From assembly GCA_026125385.1 (NCBI GenBank), contig JAHCLG010000007.1, positions 40,345-104,344 of the forward strand: 64,000 nt of DNA, in the 5' to 3' direction. The position numbers were made by a program, and so were the translations under genes. Of this stretch, positions 9,646 through 19,351 are shown in pieces. The notes beneath the pieces are model-generated. The model was not told where the DNA came from, did no database searches, and saw only the letters and a list, made by a program, of their open reading frames with translations. Source of the stretch: Legionellales bacterium. Lineage in GTDB: Bacteria; Pseudomonadota; Gammaproteobacteria; JAHCLG01. Within the stretch, counting starts at the first letter, position 1; each line of letters starts with the position of its first letter.

Positions 9646-10687
9646 ACCATGCTCCTTATGACGTTTTTTACATCTTGTATCAAAATAGTCTCTGAGGTTT
9701 CAATAAACATATGATCCCCATCATACATTTTTAATGAAAACTCCCTTGTGGTTCGATTTTTCCAAGATGATAAAGCTGAAATGCACCCATTTTACGTTGA
9801 TTTTTAAAGACCATCGTCATACTTCGAGAAGACCACATCAAAATGCCACTATCCAGTGCGCCGGGGCGAAGTCATCCTCTGACGATAAAAACCATCCCAG
9901 TTGAATCCATTTGAAAGCATCATTTATCTTATCTATTTAGCCTCTTTTATGGCGGCTTAACCGATTATTTATAATGTACCTTATCTGACAACTCTTTGTA
10001 AATTAATATAATATTGATAAATTTAGTGTCTATTGAAGTGGGGTAAGATCAGACGCAACATAATCGCGTTTTACCTCAGGCGCATCCGGCTCTCTACCTG
10101 GGAAATGCTCTTGCATCTGGATGCCCCCTTTGATCTCATCAGGCTTTAGTTGATTGCCTTCTATACCGCTCGCCAATCAAGATGCGGGATAAAAAGATGG
10201 CGAGCGGTATATTCTTTCGATGATGAGCGGCACGAGCAAAGTTCGTGCTCGCTCACCAAGAGGGAAAATCGCATTTGCCCGCTTGGAAACCCCATCGCGA
10301 TGATTGATTAAGCGAATAAAATACTTATAAACCAAGCATATCATGCCGATAAAGCTTAAATAATGCTGTGTTAGAAGGTTAATATCTCAAAAGTCAAGAT
10401 GTTTATGCTATAGAAAGAAGGAAATATTCTTAGCCGAATAAGCTCACCACAGACTCCTGTGAATATGTTTAAACGTTCTCATAAATACAATACCCAATTT
10501 ATGGTGAGGAATATTTCTTTGTGATTTTGCTGATTTTGTATTACTATGTTGTACTAATGAAGCATCTTGATTTTTAAGTTGTTAAGAATAACTTAGCGTG
10601 TTTTTAGTGAACTCAAACACAAGAAAAAATACGCACATAAATCATGCTTCAGATCAAAAAAACTTAATGCTTATACTAAATTTAAAG
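9646..10687. other. Long non-coding gap with decayed sequence and a repeat element
   Basis: About 1 kb between the S41 peptidase and the methyltransferase. It holds repeat R1 copy B at 10161-10302. The minus strand of roughly 9700-9920 can be read as short broken peptide stretches, which may be remains of a lost gene, but nothing firm can be claimed. The plus strand from 10320 to 10687 is AT-rich and probably holds the methyltransferase promoter; no clear -35/-10 pair was chosen. Confidence 0.4.
10161..10302 (+). repeat. Dispersed repeat R1, copy B (with 13-bp perfect hairpin)
   Basis: The best-preserved member of R1. Its left part forms a hairpin: TATACCGCTCGCC at 10162-10174 pairs perfectly with GGCGAGCGGTATA at 10199-10211 around a 24-base loop. 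Its right part (10207-10302) matches the inverted copy at 53298-53395 over about 97 bases, including GAGCGGCACGAGCAAAG and a GGGAAAATCGC block. The first 28 bases match 54398-54425 with two differences. It could be a MITE or a REP-like element; no transposase is nearby. Confidence 0.65.
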
Positions 10688-11425
10688 ATGAACAATATGA
10701 AAAGTATATCTACACCACCGGTCCAAGAAAATTCGCTAAGTTCCCTACCGCCCACTAATTCTATTTGGGCAAACAAAGATAATATTGCGTTTTATGATGA
10801 TATTGAAATCGAAACGTTGAAAAATTTAGCCCAACAAGGAGGAATAGCGGATGGATATGACGTTAACCTTATTTTCGATCACATCAAAAATACTAAAAAA
10901 ATTCTTGAGGTAGGGGCAGGTTACGGGCGTGTCATTAGTTTTCTTTTAAAACATCATTATTATGGCCGTATTGTAGCTGTTGAAAAAAGTCAACGCATGT
11001 GTGAAATTCTTAAGAGTCAATTCAACTCGATTATCAAACTCTATCATACTGATATTTTACTATTTCAAACCAAGGAAAAATTTGATGTTATTTTATGGTT
11101 GTGGTCTGGGATCTGCGACTTCAATAAATATGAACAACCTCTGATTATTAAATCGTTAGTGAAAAAATTAGAAAGCGGTGGGAAATTAATTATTGACTCA
11201 CTTTCCCCTACTCATACACCTGTGAGTAGTGAAAATAATCAGGAGGCATTGTTAAATCGAGATCATCTTATTAAAGTCAATAATGAAGTGAGTGTTCATG
11301 CCTACTTACCCACCCCTCAAGAAATCACTTCCTATGCTGAGCAACTGGCTGTTAATAGCATTGAACACATGCCCTACATTACACCAACACAGCGAAACAG
11401 AAATCTCTATATAATTCAAAAATAA
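10688..11425 (+). CDS. Class I SAM-dependent methyltransferase
   Basis: Motif I is ILEVGAGYGRV, with the acidic ribose-binding residue in IVAVEKSQRM, a KFDVILWLWSG motif II region, and a post-II strand at GGKLIIDSLSP. This is the typical Rossmann-like methyltransferase core. The frame is open from a GTG at 10598, but there is no ribosome site there. I prefer an ATG at 10688 or 10697, the latter with AAAG nine bases upstream, giving about 245 residues; the start is uncertain. Substrate unknown. The gene stands alone among repeats in the accessory stretch. Confidence 0.7.
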   Translation: MNNMKSISTPPVQENSLSSLPPTNSIWANKDNIAFYDDIEIETLKNLAQQGGIADGYDVNLIFDHIKNTKKILEVGAGYGRVISFLLKHHYYGRIVAVEKSQRMCEILKSQFNSIIKLYHTDILLFQTKEKFDVILWLWSGICDFNKYEQPLIIKSLVKKLESGGKLIIDSLSPTHTPVSSENNQEALLNRDHLIKVNNEVSVHAYLPTPQEITSYAEQLAVNSIEHMPYITPTQRNRNLYIIQK

Positions 11426-11453
11426 AAATGTGTGGTTAAATTAACTCAGTTTA

Positions 11454-11510
11454 GAGTGTATTGAAAATTCGCTATAGTGAGATATAACCAAGTGATTTTT
11501 TTACGTATCA
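11454..11510 (+). repeat. Dispersed repeat R2, copy 2
   Basis: Matches 408-455 in the same orientation (GAGtgTATTGAaAATTCgCTATAgTGAG then GATTTTT). The copy lies between the methyltransferase stop and the 3' end of the unknown protein at 11685-13022. The shared cTTGAnTTTTAAGC tail appears at about 11610. Confidence 0.45.
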
Positions 11511-11684
11511 TAGCAGCTTTCAGCCAGTAAAATGAGCAAGAGAGTAAAAAAATCAACGAGATTCTGTCAGCAGAATAGCATTATCAGGGCGCGCTAATTT
11601 TATTAGAACTTGAGTTTTAAGCATTAGCACACCGTTTATACTCAGTAAACAAATAGCGAAACACACACATCAATTAAACATATC

Positions 11685-13022
11685 CTAGCCATTATTTATT
11701 TTTTTCTGGATTTTCACACATCCTTTTACAAAAGAACTTGAATTGGGAAATTTATCGTTCTTAAATTTATCCAAGCAAAAGCGTTTATCGGTTAATGGCA
11801 TATCTTGACTTTCTAATAACCCTCGATAATCGCTAACATCATTATGATAATAATTAAACTCGGCGAGTTCAGTTAAATCGTGTAAAGGGGTAGTTTCAAG
11901 CGCAAAATTACCTTCACGAATTTCATTTAAATATTTATCCATGAGTAATTTGGTGCTGTATAATTCAGAGATAACGGTTTGCCTTTCACTGGATTTCATA
12001 GCAAATTCATAGGCAATGGGAAATTGCAAACCATAATACACAGGCTCGCTATCTTCACTATACAAATCAAATAATTTTGGATGCATAATAATTGGCGCAT
12101 ATTCTTGCAAATGATAATCTTCAATATAGGCGGTTTGGATGAGTTCAATAGGACCAGAGGTATCATCCACTGCCGGTGCAAATCCTGGAGTGGCACCAGC
12201 AGCAATACCCAATAAATATTTAATAATGTTAGCAATATAAGCGTTAGGTCTAATCATGCGCCGCTGCTGGATTAGCGATAGAACTATATTCCAAATAAAT
12301 TCGCTACGCCAAAAATCACTACTTTCCCAAGATTGTTTTAAAATAAAATAATTGAACGGCTCCCATGCTGAGTCATCAAGGTGCTCAAACCATGGACTGG
12401 TAAAAAATAATAACTCTGTGTACCATTTGTCTTGAACGTGAGGAGATTGGGCGATTTGTTTGAAAATATACCAATGATCCATCAATTGTTTAGGCACATC
12501 CGCCGTAATTCTCCAACGTTTAATTAAATTAGTGTGCTGAACTGCTTTTTGAATTTTAGGCAACATAAAGATCGAACGCGCCCCAGCCGTCATGTCCCAA
12601 ATAAACTTAGGATGATGAGTATGTTTTTTTTTAGTGACACGCCATGCGCCAAACACTTTACCTGAGTGAATTAAACTATAAAGAGGGATTACTCGATCTT
12701 CAAAACTTAAAAACAATTCCACCGAATTATTTAAAATAGCCGTAACCGGATTTGAATATAAGTTATAATCTAATTTACTCCGAATTTCTGGGGGAAAATC
12801 TGTTAATGGTTTTAACTCTCCATTATCTTTCGGTAAATAAAATATCCCATGCTTAAGAATATTCATCCCATAATAATAACGCACCTTAAAAAAAGTGTGC
12901 TCCCTACTTGGTCCTATTTTGTCGATAATGTTGGTTAATTCGGGTTGTAATTTATGCAAGGATGGCCTTGCCTCATCCCAAGTTATTTCTTGGATAAATT
13001 TATTATGATATATCTCTGTCAT
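11685..13022 (-). CDS. Conserved-looking hypothetical protein, 445 aa
   Basis: A long, well-formed soluble protein rich in Trp, Tyr and Phe, with no signal peptide or clear membrane segment. It contains TAGARSIFMLPKIQKA in the middle and IIKYLLGIAAGATPGFAPAVDD near residue 270, and ends with a Lys-rich tail. No catalytic motif is recognised. Starts with ATG at 13022. It resembles in style proteins annotated only as hypothetical in Legionella-like genomes, but that is memory, not a search. It is monocistronic and divergent from the POT transporter, with a 190-base shared upstream region. Confidence 0.7.
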   Translation of the reverse strand: MTEIYHNKFIQEITWDEARPSLHKLQPELTNIIDKIGPSREHTFFKVRYYYGMNILKHGIFYLPKDNGELKPLTDFPPEIRSKLDYNLYSNPVTAILNNSVELFLSFEDRVIPLYSLIHSGKVFGAWRVTKKKHTHHPKFIWDMTAGARSIFMLPKIQKAVQHTNLIKRWRITADVPKQLMDHWYIFKQIAQSPHVQDKWYTELLFFTSPWFEHLDDSAWEPFNYFILKQSWESSDFWRSEFIWNIVLSLIQQRRMIRPNAYIANIIKYLLGIAAGATPGFAPAVDDTSGPIELIQTAYIEDYHLQEYAPIIMHPKLFDLYSEDSEPVYYGLQFPIAYEFAMKSSERQTVISELYSTKLLMDKYLNEIREGNFALETTPLHDLTELAEFNYYHNDVSDYRGLLESQDMPLTDKRFCLDKFKNDKFPNSSSFVKGCVKIQKKINNG

Positions 13023-13212
13023 TTAACTACTCGATGAATCCCTGCTAAAAATCCTACATGATGTTTTTCACTGCAAAGTATACCTATTTTGACTGCAAAT
13101 GAAAATGATCTTAATCAACCAATAAAATCACCCCCAGCAAACCTGTACTTGCTTGACTCTGGCATTAGCCTTAGACTTACTCTCAGAAATAGCGCAACCT
13201 ACAGAAGGTTTT

Positions 13213-14607
13213 ATGGTAAACAAACATAGCATCGTCAATGCCTTGTTAATCCTAGGTAATTTTTGGATTACTTTTGCCTACTACGGTATTCAAACCGTGC
13301 TGGTTCTATATCTCAATCACGTATTTCATTTTTCAAATCAGGACAGCATTTTATTATACGGTGCCTATGTCGCTATCATTTACACCATGCCTATTCTCGG
13401 CGGAATTGCCGCCGATCAAGTGTTGGGAATTAAAATGGCATTGCTGTTGGGGCTTGGTTTAACTGTGCTTGGCAATATCATTATGCTCTCGTATCATTAT
13501 TACTGCTTCACCTTGGGCTTAACACTTTTTATTGTTGGCATGGGTTTTTTTAAAAGCAGTTCTTCACGATTATTAGGAATATTACAAGAGTTAAAAGTTG
13601 CCAAAGCAAATAAAGAACTAACTTACACTATCTTATATCTCACCATTAATGTTGGAGGTTCATTAAGCCCGCTACTCTATAGCTTGGCTATTTATTACCA
13701 CGATTGGAATATCTGTTTTTTAATGAATGGTATTGGTTTATTAATAACACTTATAGCTCTATTGCCTTTCTTACACTTTATTAAATTAAATGAACCCATT
13801 TTTGCTTTCTCGCGAAAAGTATCTTTTCTCGGGTTAATTGGCTTGCTCATTTTTTTCTTAAGCGTTTTATTGAATACCCTTTGGCTTATTACTCCCATTA
13901 TCTTACTATTATTTTTGCTAGCGCTGATCTATTTAGGCTGGATAGTTTTTCAACATTATCAGCAAGAGCGGAAACATATTGTTGCAATATTAATTTTATG
14001 TTTTTTAGGTATGATTTATTACACGGCGGCTTTTCAAATTGGCATCACCATTACCTTATTTATTAGTAACAAAATTCAAACGGGGATCATTCACACTAAA
14101 TTATCCGCCAATGCCTTTAGCGCTCTCTATTGCGCCTTTGTTATTTTTTCTGCACCTTTATTAAATTATCTGTGGAAATATTACGAAAAACGTCAATGCC
14201 CTATTTCTATTATCCATAAATTTAATTTTGGTTTAATCTGTGCAAGTTTAGGCATTTTTTGTTTCGCACTTGCCGCTTCCCTGCCCTATGTAATTAGCTT
14301 TATTTTATTCGGCATCTTTTTGCTGGGCATGGGAGAACTCGCGATTACTCCTATCATGCTCGCTACCATTAGTGATATTGCCCCCAAAAATGTTACTAGC
14401 ATTATGATGGGAGCGTGGTATTTATTTATGGCATTTGGTGGATATTTAAGTAGTTTATTGGCCAATGGTTCACATTTAGTGATCAATCATTTCCATTTAG
14501 AAACGCATTATTATGCCAATTCATTTTTGCTCATCGCCAGCTTTATTACATTAATTACACTGGTAGCCTTTGGATTTAATAAAAAAATCACGCATTTGAT
14601 TGAATAA
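13213..14607 (+). CDS. POT-family (peptide) MFS transporter with degenerate ExxER motif
   Basis: About 464 residues with roughly 12-14 hydrophobic segments. GGIAADQVLG (near residue 66) is the loop signature of proton-coupled oligopeptide transporters, and the first helix ends in AYYGIQTVLVLYLN, as in this family. The usual ExxER of helix 1, which couples protons and binds substrate, reads N16-F-W-I19-T20, so all three key residues are missing. I start at the ATG at 13213, preceded by AGAAGG; the TTG at 13153 has no ribosome site. Probably a peptide or other solute transporter whose coupling may differ; substrate unknown. Confidence 0.8.
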   Translation: MVNKHSIVNALLILGNFWITFAYYGIQTVLVLYLNHVFHFSNQDSILLYGAYVAIIYTMPILGGIAADQVLGIKMALLLGLGLTVLGNIIMLSYHYYCFTLGLTLFIVGMGFFKSSSSRLLGILQELKVAKANKELTYTILYLTINVGGSLSPLLYSLAIYYHDWNICFLMNGIGLLITLIALLPFLHFIKLNEPIFAFSRKVSFLGLIGLLIFFLSVLLNTLWLITPIILLLFLLALIYLGWIVFQHYQQERKHIVAILILCFLGMIYYTAAFQIGITITLFISNKIQTGIIHTKLSANAFSALYCAFVIFSAPLLNYLWKYYEKRQCPISIIHKFNFGLICASLGIFCFALAASLPYVISFILFGIFLLGMGELAITPIMLATISDIAPKNVTSIMMGAWYLFMAFGGYLSSLLANGSHLVINHFHLETHYYANSFLLIASFITLITLVAFGFNKKITHLIE

Positions 14608-14787
14608 AAATAGCCTCCATAGGCTTACATTATTAGTGAGGCACTAAGTATAAAAATACTCAAAAGCGTATACTGAATATATCTTTTGCAGCGTTAGCGC
14701 GACGCCAAAACCTAAAATTTTTATCTCTTGCAATATCAGCTATACTTAGTTAAATCTACTGATAAAACGTGATCAAAGGACTGAATC

Positions 14788-15006
14788 ATGCTTACAATTA
14801 TTCCGGCTATTTTTGCCATATTTGCCTTAATTGTATTTAATTCACGCACGCGTTTATTATGTTATCCTCTAGTAATTTTTTGCATTTTGGCAGAAATTGC
14901 AGAGCCTATTGATATCACGGCCATGAGTATTTGCCTCATCAGTTTTTTAATGATGTTGGGCGTGGATATATGGCAACGGCGTCGTGTCGTTAAAGCAAAA
15001 CATTAA
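14788..15006 (+). CDS. Small inner-membrane protein, 72 aa
   Basis: Two hydrophobic segments (residues 3-17 and about 24-61, the latter possibly two short helices) and a basic C-terminus (WQRRRVVKAKH) that should face the cytoplasm. AAAGGA stands eight bases before the ATG. The stop codon overlaps that of the convergent fimT gene (TTA/TAA shared at 15003-15006), so both genes end on the same bases. No family recognised; the ribosome site and hydrophobic pattern support a real gene. Confidence 0.6.
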   Translation: MLTIIPAIFAIFALIVFNSRTRLLCYPLVIFCILAEIAEPIDITAMSICLISFLMMLGVDIWQRRRVVKAKH

Positions 15007-15536
15007 CTGCAATTACTCAGTGCCACCGAGGTTCTACCACTTGGCGTAATGGATACAATCCGCCCATTTTGCCCTACACAGCCTGGCGCTTGAAAGGTAA
15101 AATCGACAGTGCCTGCGGTTGGAAAGCCATCGCGATCGTAAGTAATGCGGCGAGCTGTCGATTGGACTAAGGCAGTGGTACTCAATCCTGGGCGAATTTT
15201 TAATACATCACCCGCGGCTGCCACTTGGCCACTGCTTGTGGCGTCGATAAAGATAAGCCAACCATTACTCCAACTTTCGTCAATCAAATAATTACCATCC
15301 TCGACACATAGACCAAAATTATTGGGATCGGCTGCGCACAAGGAAACGGGTACCCCCCGCTTAATGGCCTCATAACGCGCGTACTGGGCCATGGTGACAA
15401 ATTCCTTAGCTGCCATGTAAGAACGGTTATTTTGCAACGTTGAACGCATCGCCGGCACACCGGCAGCCAAGAGAATGCCGGCAATGGTAACCGTGACCAA
15501 CGCTTCGAGTAATGTAAAACCTTTACAAAATTTCAT
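15003..15536 (-). CDS. fimT: Type IV minor pilin / pseudopilin, FimT-GspH type
   Basis: A prepilin with leader MKFCKG cut before FTLLEALVTVTIAGILLAAG, with Gly at -1 and Glu at +5, followed by a GspH/FimT domain. Two Cys pairs in the C-terminal half (SLCAAD...LCVED and GCVG...SNCS) could form disulphides. The frame continues upstream to 15626, but the ATG at 15536 gives the right leader length. It is the second of two tandem FimT-like genes beside pilR/pilS. Such minor pilins prime pilus assembly, and FimT proteins have been linked to DNA uptake. Confidence 0.85.
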   Translation of the reverse strand: MKFCKGFTLLEALVTVTIAGILLAAGVPAMRSTLQNNRSYMAAKEFVTMAQYARYEAIKRGVPVSLCAADPNNFGLCVEDGNYLIDESWSNGWLIFIDATSSGQVAAAGDVLKIRPGLSTTALVQSTARRITYDRDGFPTAGTVDFTFQAPGCVGQNGRIVSITPSGRTSVALSNCS

Positions 15537-15606
15537 CTTCACTGGTTTTTTCGAAATAAGGGATAAGAGTATCTTTAAGTATAGACTATATATGCTATTT
15601 GTAAGA

Positions 15607-16134
15607 CTATTTCTGGCAATCGGCATTACCGAGAACCCAACGAGTACGTCCTAAGCGATTAAAGATGAGCCTAACATCCTGTGACGTATCCGTTTTACCG
15701 TAACAGAGTGCAAAACGTCCAGCACCGCCGTAGAGTTTGCCACTGGGATCGAAGATTAAATAGGATTTAGAACCCAAACTCGACAATGTTATCTGATAAT
15801 GGCGTATTATTGGCATCTCTTGTAAAAGTGGTTCTGAGGGATCGCGACGATGATTGTGGTTATGATCAACAAATATCATTCGTTTTAATGCCCACTGCGC
15901 TTCACAATCCCAGCCATTTAACGTGGGGCAAAGAGTAATAGCCGTACCCTTCGATAACGCCAAACTACGCGCTAAATTGATGGTGTATAGCAATTCTCGG
16001 ATCGCTAATTGTTGATCGTGTCGTTGTTTGGCATGATAAAAACTCGGAATCAGCACTGAACACAAAATACCTAAAATCGTAATTGTGATTAATGTTTCTA
16101 ATAACGTAAATGCAGCAGCCTGACGAATCGTCAT
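15607..16134 (-). CDS. FimT/GspH-type minor pilin with Ala at the -1 cleavage position
   Basis: 175 residues. The N-terminus reads MTIRQAAAFTLLETLITI: the conserved FTLLE and hydrophobic helix are intact, but the residue before Phe is Ala, not the Gly normally needed by the prepilin peptidase. A globular domain with several Cys (TLCPTLNGWDCEAQ, ALCYGK, NADCQK) follows. AAAAGGA precedes the ATG. It lies about 70 bases upstream of the second fimT, probably in one transcript, and next to pilR. Processing is possible, because Ala at -1 is tolerated in some pilins, but may be inefficient. Confidence 0.8.
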   Translation of the reverse strand: MTIRQAAAFTLLETLITITILGILCSVLIPSFYHAKQRHDQQLAIRELLYTINLARSLALSKGTAITLCPTLNGWDCEAQWALKRMIFVDHNHNHRRDPSEPLLQEMPIIRHYQITLSSLGSKSYLIFDPSGKLYGGAGRFALCYGKTDTSQDVRLIFNRLGRTRWVLGNADCQK

Positions 16135-16316
16135 TTTGATTTCCTTTTGTCAATGCTGCTTACGACTTACGTTATAAAATTAATCGCTAAACAACAAGTG
16201 ACAAAAAGCGGTATATTTCCTTCATTGCACACCTGTTCAACATTTCAGACTTTGCGCCATAAAGTGGCGATTTTTGGGCCTCTGCGCAGAAAAAATAACA
16301 AGATTTTAAATAGCCT

Positions 16317-17657
16317 TTAACTAATTCCCAGTTTTTCTAAACGATAGCGCAAGGCGCGTAAAGTAATACCTAATAATTTCGCGGCGCGCGTTTTATTTCC
16401 TTGAGTTTTATTGAGCGTTGCCAAAATTTTTTGTTTTTCAATTTCATCAAGATAAGGTTCCAATGGTAAATCAGAATTTAAGCTGGGAGTAGATAGGCTA
16501 TTCACATCCTCGCTCATTACTCTTAATTGCAAATCGTCTGGCGTAATTAGATTATTTTCACATAAGGTCATCGCGCGTTCTAAAATATTTTCTAATTCAC
16601 GAATATTACCTGGAAAAGCATAGTGGTTTAATGCAGTTAATGCCGTGGCTGATAATTTAGGTTTACTCACCCGCGCACGCTTTGCTAATTTTTCTAAAAC
16701 ATGTTCAGCTAATAAAGGAATATCCGCTTGACGTTCTTGTAAACTCGGCACATGTAACTCAATGACATTGACCCGATAAAATAAATCTTGACGAAAATGA
16801 TTTTCGTGCACGAGTTTAGGTAAATTTTTATGCGTGGCACTTAAAATTCTGACATCCACAGCGATTTCTTGCGCATGGCCAATGGGACGGATTGCTTTTT
16901 CTTGAATGGCGCGTAATAATTTTACTTGCATATTCATCGGTAAATCGGCTACTTCATCTAAAAATAATGTACCACCATGCGCCGCTTGAAATAATCCCTG
17001 TTTATCGCTCACTGCTCCAGTAAAACTTCCTTTTTTATGACCGAAAAATTCACTTTCCATAAGATGCTCGGGAATGGCACCACAATTCACTGGAACAAAA
17101 GGAGCTTGCTGTCTTGGCCCTAGTTCATGAATTAATTTTGCCACTAATTCTTTTCCCGTGCCCGATTCACCACTGATATATACAGGTGCTTGACTGCGTG
17201 ATAATTTACGAATGGTAGTGACCAATTGTTTAATTGGCGGAGTTTCTCCCAATAAACCATATTGGGAGAAATCATCTACTTTATGTTCATCCTTTAATTG
17301 TAGCGCTTGGCGCACCAACCTACGTAAATTACCTAAATCAATGGGTTTAGAAATAAAATCGAAGGCGCCCGTTTTCAGTGCAGTAATCGCTAATTCCATA
17401 TTGCCATAAGCCGTAATTACGGCCACAGGCACAAAAGGACAGTGTTGCTGAATAAACTCTACGAGTTCTAAGCCATTGCCATCGGGTAAACGCATATCGG
17501 TAAAACATACATTAACGGTTTTTTTTAATAATAACGTTTTTGCTTCGCTAATCGTGGCGACATCGTTCACCTCCACACCCATTTGCGTTAAGGTTAAGCT
17601 TAATAATTCACGAATATCAGGTTCATCATCAATAATTAATGCCAGAGGTGTTGTCAT
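16317..17657 (-). CDS. pilR: Sigma-54 response regulator PilR
   Basis: Response regulator that activates sigma-54 promoters, classically that of the major pilin. Receiver domain 1-120 with phosphoacceptor D54 (CFTDMRLPDGNG). AAA+ domain about 140-380 with Walker A GESGTGKE, the GSFTGA loop that contacts sigma-54 and Walker B GTLFLDEVADLP. A Fis-type HTH (NKTRAAKLLGITLRALRYRL) lies at the end. At 446 residues it is full length. It follows pilS closely, with 35 bases between stop and start, so the pair is co-transcribed. No clear sigma-54 site was seen before the adjacent fimT genes. Confidence 0.93.
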   Translation of the reverse strand: MTTPLALIIDDEPDIRELLSLTLTQMGVEVNDVATISEAKTLLLKKTVNVCFTDMRLPDGNGLELVEFIQQHCPFVPVAVITAYGNMELAITALKTGAFDFISKPIDLGNLRRLVRQALQLKDEHKVDDFSQYGLLGETPPIKQLVTTIRKLSRSQAPVYISGESGTGKELVAKLIHELGPRQQAPFVPVNCGAIPEHLMESEFFGHKKGSFTGAVSDKQGLFQAAHGGTLFLDEVADLPMNMQVKLLRAIQEKAIRPIGHAQEIAVDVRILSATHKNLPKLVHENHFRQDLFYRVNVIELHVPSLQERQADIPLLAEHVLEKLAKRARVSKPKLSATALTALNHYAFPGNIRELENILERAMTLCENNLITPDDLQLRVMSEDVNSLSTPSLNSDLPLEPYLDEIEKQKILATLNKTQGNKTRAAKLLGITLRALRYRLEKLGIS

Positions 17658-17692
17658 AGTCTATCCTTAATTGTAACTTTCTTACGATATTT

Positions 17693-19306
17693 TCAAGCAT
17701 TGTCTTTAAGCGACCAGTAAATCCGAAAACAACTTTCGCCAGTTGTTAAATCATAATATTTTAAATTAGCATGATTGACTTCACATAATTCTTTAGCAAT
17801 ATATAATCCCAGTCCTGTTCCTTGTTGCTCTGTCGTGAAAAATGGTTCGAATAAATGATCTAATTGATGAGTTTCAATTCCATCGCCAAAATCGATAATA
17901 TCAATATAAGCGTAATTTTCGTATTTTTCGATCCCTGCAATAATCTTGATACGTTTTTGTCCCGATGCTTGATAACTATATCGTAAGCCATTATCACATA
18001 AATTCGTTAAAATTTGGCTTAATTGACTTAAATCAAAATAAACTGGTAACTGTTTTTCGGTGATTTCAATGTCGATAATGGCATCAGGATGATGTGTTTG
18101 TTGATAACTTGCAAAAAATTCATTAATCCAGGGCGATAAGGGATAAGCGGTAAGATCCTGTGTGCTGCGTTTTGATAATTGTAAAACATTTTTAATAATT
18201 TGATTCATGCGATCGGCGTGTTGACGGATAATTTGTAATAAACGTTTATCTTGGGAAGTTAATTGTGATGATTCTTCTAATAGTTGCGCCGCATGGCTCA
18301 CTGCCCCCAACGGATTACGAATTTCATGCGCAATACTCGCCGATAAACGTCCAAGGGCTGCTAATTTAAGTTGTTGGGCTTGTTGGGTTGCTAAACTTAA
18401 ATCATCTAAAAATATCACCACCCCTTTACCCTCATCACCGACATCAATAAATTGCGGACTAATTAAATTGGCGTGCTCATCCAATTGGAATGGTGGAATA
18501 GGCGCGGCACGATATGCTTGCCATTGCGAAAATAAGTCAGCGAGAACAGGAATAACTGCTTTTAATGGTTTTCCTAAAGCATCTTGAGTGAGAAATAATA
18601 ATTTTTGTGCGCTATGGTTAATCATTTCAATTTCTTGACGACAATTTACCACCATAATTCCCGAGCGAATTTGTTGAACGATATACTGATTAATTTCAGA
18701 AATATAGGCTAAATCTTTACCTTGTTGAGAAGCAATCGCCTCGGTGGCACGTAATTTTTTTGAAAGGGTATGACCGAGTATTGCCGTTGCAAAAAAAGTT
18801 AACCCGACGATTCCCACTTCCATATAATTGACATCTAAAGCCGATCCACCCATTAATGAATAGGCATGTTCGAATAAAATACTTAAACTGGCAATGGCTG
18901 CAAAAAATATTGAGGTGCGACCTTCAGTTAAAATACTCCCGCCCGCGATGGAGGCATTCATTAAAATACCTAAAATTGCAATTTCTGCGCGACTCGTATG
19001 CAATACCATGGTTAAAATAAAAATATCGAATAAGACCGGCAAAATGACTTGAAGCGAAAAACTAGGACGTCGCAATACCGTCATCACCATACTCAGCAGG
19101 GCAAAACTTAAATAAACCCATAACAAAATTAAAATCGACTGCCGATGATTTATAGCCTGGGGAAAAAAATCGTGATTAAAATATATAATTAATAATAAGC
19201 CTGCCGCCAACGCTAAACGATAACCATTAAATATATACAGTGCATTCCAAGCTGGCATTTTTACCCAAGGGGTTTGTTGATGCAATTGTACGGGTTGAGT
19301 TTGCAT
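17693..19306 (-). CDS. pilS: Sensor histidine kinase PilS
   Basis: Membrane sensor kinase partner of PilR. Residues about 25-180 contain five to six hydrophobic helices with no large periplasmic loop, as in PilS, which senses pilin within the membrane. A PAS-like segment follows (about 205-300), then the HisKA domain with H327 in SASIAHEIRNPLGAVSHA. The HATPase domain has the N box (LTNLCDNGLRYS), GDGI and GTGLGLYIAKE. 537 residues, full length. ATG at 19306; the palindromic element at 19352-19492 lies just upstream. Confidence 0.92.
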   Translation of the reverse strand: MQTQPVQLHQQTPWVKMPAWNALYIFNGYRLALAAGLLLIIYFNHDFFPQAINHRQSILILLWVYLSFALLSMVMTVLRRPSFSLQVILPVLFDIFILTMVLHTSRAEIAILGILMNASIAGGSILTEGRTSIFFAAIASLSILFEHAYSLMGGSALDVNYMEVGIVGLTFFATAILGHTLSKKLRATEAIASQQGKDLAYISEINQYIVQQIRSGIMVVNCRQEIEMINHSAQKLLFLTQDALGKPLKAVIPVLADLFSQWQAYRAAPIPPFQLDEHANLISPQFIDVGDEGKGVVIFLDDLSLATQQAQQLKLAALGRLSASIAHEIRNPLGAVSHAAQLLEESSQLTSQDKRLLQIIRQHADRMNQIIKNVLQLSKRSTQDLTAYPLSPWINEFFASYQQTHHPDAIIDIEITEKQLPVYFDLSQLSQILTNLCDNGLRYSYQASGQKRIKIIAGIEKYENYAYIDIIDFGDGIETHQLDHLFEPFFTTEQQGTGLGLYIAKELCEVNHANLKYYDLTTGESCFRIYWSLKDNA

Positions 19307-19351
19307 GAGATCCTTTGCACCTTAACGCGATCAAATTATAATCACAACTTA

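Noticed and set aside
9700..9920. Possible decayed minus-strand gene after the S41 peptidase
   Set aside because: Short broken frames with several stops; cannot be told from chance.
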